From assembly GCF_001509405.1 (NCBI RefSeq), contig NZ_CP011502.1, positions 1,798,001-1,862,000 on the forward strand: a DNA stretch of 64,000 nt. Reading direction: 5' to 3'. This stretch comes from Aeromicrobium erythreum. Lineage in GTDB: Bacteria > Actinomycetota > Actinomycetes > Propionibacteriales > Nocardioidaceae. Below the pieces are notes generated by a model. The model was not told the origin of the DNA, did no database searches, and saw nothing but the letters and a program-made list of their open reading frames with translations. Each line of letters starts with the position of its first letter. Position 1 is the first letter of the stretch. Below, in pieces: positions 61,381 to 64,000 of this stretch. The translations under genes were made by a program, and so were the position numbers.

Positions 61381-62295
61381 TCGTCGGTCGACCGACAGCC
61401 TGGCGGAGGAGGGCGCGCGGCCGGAGGTGTGGAAGAGCACGAGGCCCACCACGACGAGGACGAGCCCGAAGGCGAGGACGGGGCCGAGCGGCTCACCCAG
61501 CAGCGGAGCGGCGAGGGTGGCCGTGAGCATGGGGCTCGACGCGCCCGCCACGGCGCCGGCGCCGCTACCGAGCAGCCGGACCGCCTGGGCGTAGCAGAGC
61601 GTGGACGCGATGCCGGTTCCGACGCCGAGCAGCAGCACCGTCGTCAGCACCTGCGAACCGTCTGCCGTGCCGCCGAGCACCGCTGACGGCCCGAGTCCGA
61701 GCGCCACGGCGGCCACCACACCGACCGTCGAGCCGAGGCTCACCAGGGCGACCACGTCGAGCAGCCCGAGGGTCGTCCGGGCGAGGGCGAGCGTGTAGAC
61801 GGCCCACAGCAGACCGGCCGCGAGCAGCGCGACCACGCCGACCGACCCGCTCGCCGAGGTCATCGTGCTCGCGCTGACGCCGACCCCGCCCGTGATCAGC
61901 GCGAGGGCCACGACCCGCCCGCGCGGGACGCTGCGCCGACCCAGCAGGAGGAGGGTGACGAACAGCGGCACGGTGCCGGGGACGAGCAACCCGGTCAGCC
62001 CGGCGCTGGTGAGGTGAGCGCCGACCGCGAAGACCAGGAAGTGGGGGAGTCCGCCGACCATCAGCAGGGCGAGCGTGCTCGTCCGCTCCTGCCGCGCCCG
62101 ACGCAGCGCGCCGGGCACCCACGGCGCCAGCAGGACGAGGGGAGTGGCGAAGCGGAGCAGGGCCAGGTCGAGGGTCGTGAGTCCCGACGTCCCGAGCGCC
62201 CGCGTCGTGAGCGCGAACGACGACCACAGCAGGACGGTGGCGAGCAGGGCGGCGGGGCCTGCGGCGGCGCGCACGGTCGGGATGGTCCTGGTCAC
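61363..62295 (-). CDS. EamA/DMT-family membrane transporter
   Basis: Predicted 310 aa from the GTG with TACTGT 6 nt upstream; the longer frame is rejected because it contains the promoter. Ten helices in two EamA halves (VLLWSSFALTTRALG; GLLWAVYTLALART). The C-terminal LLVE-stop derives from the dispersed repeat. Divergent from an Lrp-type gene, which probably controls it; amino acid or metabolite export is a reasonable guess. Confidence 0.87.
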   Translation of the reverse strand: MTRTIPTVRAAAGPAALLATVLLWSSFALTTRALGTSGLTTLDLALLRFATPLVLLAPWVPGALRRARQERTSTLALLMVGGLPHFLVFAVGAHLTSAGLTGLLVPGTVPLFVTLLLLGRRSVPRGRVVALALITGGVGVSASTMTSASGSVGVVALLAAGLLWAVYTLALARTTLGLLDVVALVSLGSTVGVVAAVALGLGPSAVLGGTADGSQVLTTVLLLGVGTGIASTLCYAQAVRLLGSGAGAVAGASSPMLTATLAAPLLGEPLGPVLAFGLVLVVVGLVLFHTSGRAPSSARLSVDRRPLLVE

Positions 62296-62376
62296 GCCGC
62301 AACAGTAGGACGATCGCCCCGGCATGCGATTGCCATTTCTGCTACCGCACTGCAGCCTCGTGGCAGGATCTGCCAC
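62296..62376. promoter_or_regulatory. Divergent control region of EamA and Lrp genes
   Basis: GTGGCAGGATCTGCCAC (62360-62376) is a perfect 7-bp inverted repeat around GAT, ending directly at the Lrp ATG. CAGGAT inside it is the probable -10 (7 nt from the ATG). On the other strand TACTGT (62307-62302) serves EamA. An Lrp dimer bound here would cover its own promoter and could reach the EamA promoter 55 bp away. Confidence 0.7.
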
Positions 62377-62841
62377 ATGAGCCGCTTCGACGCCATCGAC
62401 CGATCGATCCTGCGCGAGCTGCAGCTGGACGGTCGGCTCACCAACCAGGAGCTCGCCGACCGGGTGGGCCTGTCACCGTCGCCCTGCCTGCGCCGGGTGC
62501 GGGCCCTGGAGTCGGCGGGGGTGATCAGCGGGTACCGCGCAGTCGTCGCGCAGCAGGAGGTCGGGCTGAGCATCACCGCGTTCGTCAGGCTGCGGCTGTC
62601 GTCGCACGCGACCGACACCGTCGAGGCGGTCGAGGCGGAGCTGCGGGGCCTGCCCGAGGTGGTCGAGGCGTACGTCCTGGCGGGCGACCACGACTACCTG
62701 CTGAAGGTGGTCGCCGAGTCGTTCGCGAGCTACGAGCAGCTGCTGCGCGACAGGATCCGCGACATCCCGTCGCTCGCGTCGATCGAGACGACCTTCGCGT
62801 TCGGCGTCACGAAGGATCCGTCGCCCGTCCCGGTTCCGTAG
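62377..62841 (+). CDS. Lrp/AsnC-family regulator
   Basis: Predicted 154 aa. The N-terminal helix-turn-helix is LDGRLTNQELADRVGLSPSP, and the C-terminal RAM domain has AYVLAGDHDYLLKVV, which senses amino acids. It fits a local regulator of the divergent EamA transporter. Upstream in-frame sequence overlaps the control region, so the ATG is chosen. Confidence 0.93.
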   Translation: MSRFDAIDRSILRELQLDGRLTNQELADRVGLSPSPCLRRVRALESAGVISGYRAVVAQQEVGLSITAFVRLRLSSHATDTVEAVEAELRGLPEVVEAYVLAGDHDYLLKVVAESFASYEQLLRDRIRDIPSLASIETTFAFGVTKDPSPVPVP

Positions 62842-62932
62842 GGGAGGGGAGGAAGGGAGTCGTCCTTCGGAGCACGCTGCGTGGCCGCCGCGCGCCGAGC
62901 AGGCCGGACGCGACGTGCCTAGGGTCGAGGAC

Positions 62933-64000
62933 ATGGGAGAGACGACGCGGACCGCGCTGGTGGCAGGAGCCACCGGCATCGCAGGCTCGGCACTGTGCCG
63001 GGAGCTGGTCGAGCAGGGCTGGGAGGTGCTCGGCCTGTCGCGCAGCGGTCGCGCGCCGGTGGACGGCGTGCTCGGGGTGGCGGCGGACCTGACCGACGAG
63101 GCGTCGCTGCGCGAGTCGCTCGCGCCCCACGCCCCGACCCACGTCTTCGTGACGGCCTGGATGCGACAGGAGGACGAGGCCGCGAACATCCGCGTGAACG
63201 GACGCATGGTGCGCGACCTCCTGGCCGCCGTCGACGCGGCGGGCAGCGTGCAGCACGTCGCGCTGGTGACGGGTCTCAAGCACTACCTCGGTCCGTTCGA
63301 GGCGTACGGGAAGGGGGAGGTGCCGGACACCCCGTTCCGCGAGGACGAGCCGCGGCTGCCGTACCCGAACTTCTACTACGCCCAGGAGGACGAGCTGTTC
63401 GCCGCTGCGGAGCGGGCGGGCTTCACGTGGTCGGTGCACCGCGCCCACACGGTGATCGGCGCCGCAGTGGGCAACGCGATGAACATGGGGCAGACGCTCG
63501 CGGTCCAGGCCGCGATCTGCCGTGAGCAGGGGAGACCGATGGTCTTCCCTGGGTCGCGGACCCAGTGGGACGGTCTGACCGACATGACCGACGCGGGCCT
63601 GTTGGCCCAGCACCTGGCGTGGGCCGCCACGACACCGGCCGCTGCCGACACGGCGTTCAACGTCGTCAACGGCGACGTCTTCCGCTGGCGATGGCTGTGG
63701 CCGCTGCTGGCCGCACGTCTGGGCGTCGACGCCGAGGGCTCCGAGGGCGAGCCGCGGCCGCTGGAGGAGCAGATGGCCGACGCCGCAGCGACGTGGTCAC
63801 GCATCGCCGAACGTGACGGCCTGGTGGAGGCCGACGTGGACCGCGTGGCCTCCTGGTGGCACACCGACGGCGACCTCGGACGCGACATGGAGTGCCTGGC
63901 CGACATGACCCGCAGTCGTGTCCTCGGGTTCACGGGGTACCAGCCGACGCTCCAGGCGTTCCTCGACCTGTTCGACCGTCTCGAGCAGGCCCGCGTCGTC
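62933..64000 (+). CDS. Extended SDR oxidoreductase, PRISE/progesterone-5-beta-reductase-like (3' truncated)
   Basis: Open to the window end, 356 codons. TAGGGT lies 7 nt before the ATG (leaderless). The Rossmann motif VAGATGIAGSALCREL is at residues 9-24, TGLKHYLGPFEAYG and YPNFYYAQEDELFAAA match the active-site region of PRISE enzymes (lysine in GLKHY, tyrosine in NFYY), which reduce enone double bonds with NADPH. The substrate is unknown. The protein probably ends soon after the window, as the family is about 360-390 aa. Confidence 0.87.
   Translation, partial: MGETTRTALVAGATGIAGSALCRELVEQGWEVLGLSRSGRAPVDGVLGVAADLTDEASLRESLAPHAPTHVFVTAWMRQEDEAANIRVNGRMVRDLLAAVDAAGSVQHVALVTGLKHYLGPFEAYGKGEVPDTPFREDEPRLPYPNFYYAQEDELFAAAERAGFTWSVHRAHTVIGAAVGNAMNMGQTLAVQAAICREQGRPMVFPGSRTQWDGLTDMTDAGLLAQHLAWAATTPAAADTAFNVVNGDVFRWRWLWPLLAARLGVDAEGSEGEPRPLEEQMADAAATWSRIAERDGLVEADVDRVASWWHTDGDLGRDMECLADMTRSRVLGFTGYQPTLQAFLDLFDRLEQARVV

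Overview
The window is high-GC bacterial chromosome. Codons end overwhelmingly in G or C, many genes start with GTG, neighbouring genes often overlap by ATGA or GTGA, and many genes have a TAnnnT -10 box 5-7 nt before the start codon. Together these indicate an actinobacterium. The order pgsA2-like / DUF881 / sbp / DUF881 / gcvH / garA / merR / DUF151 / merR / gcvP matches the Rv1822-Rv1832 block of Mycobacterium tuberculosis. The DUF222-HNH gene and the GTGGTCTCGATACG palindromes suggest Propionibacteriales (Nocardioides/Aeromicrobium-like). That last placement is inference.

Layout. 1-2031: 3' part of pheT. 2050-2750: a repeat-rich non-coding element (element A). 2758-11789: argG followed by argC-J-B-D-F-R-H, nearly all overlapping; argJ carries five in-frame copies of a 36-bp repeat. 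11786-17844: a DivIVA-like gene, then a Pls/PosA-type single-module peptide synthetase of 1292 aa coupled to an M1 metallopeptidase and a DNA glycosylase gene. 17850-18545: element B, an inverted relative of element A. 18581-24569: MarR, IMPase, LOG, Nudix, two divergent S4 RNA-binding genes, a spermidine-synthase-like gene and rocD. 24607-27795: ycnI-copC-copD/ctaG copper genes, ended by a 23-bp bidirectional hairpin, then sodA. 28688-37155: the conserved cell-division/glycine-cleavage block, with a glycine riboswitch before gcvP. 37177-43347: a lipoprotein, a T7SS-type substrate pair and companion, hydrolases, and a SigK/RskA pair. 44143-50675: sulfate assimilation (cysG, cysN, cysD, cysH). 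50738-64000: MFS transporters, an ArsR regulator, base-excision repair, glpFK, DUF222-HNH, EamA/Lrp and a truncated SDR.

The most notable region is 46637-48894. A roughly 2.3-kb lower-GC cassette sits between cysD and cysN, which are normally coupled. A 13-bp near-identical copy of the cysD 3' end flanks it on both sides. It holds two divergent genes: a 278-aa protein with a C-terminal CAP12/Pycsar-type TIR domain, and a 337-aa protein I cannot assign. I read it as a compact anti-phage defence cassette with no visible integrase, inserted at the cysD 3' end.

Two other features cut across the window. Leaderless promoters are frequent, with about 17 examples at fixed spacing. Elements A and B share inverted arrays of 31-bp units and a central hairpin whose two strands change together between copies.
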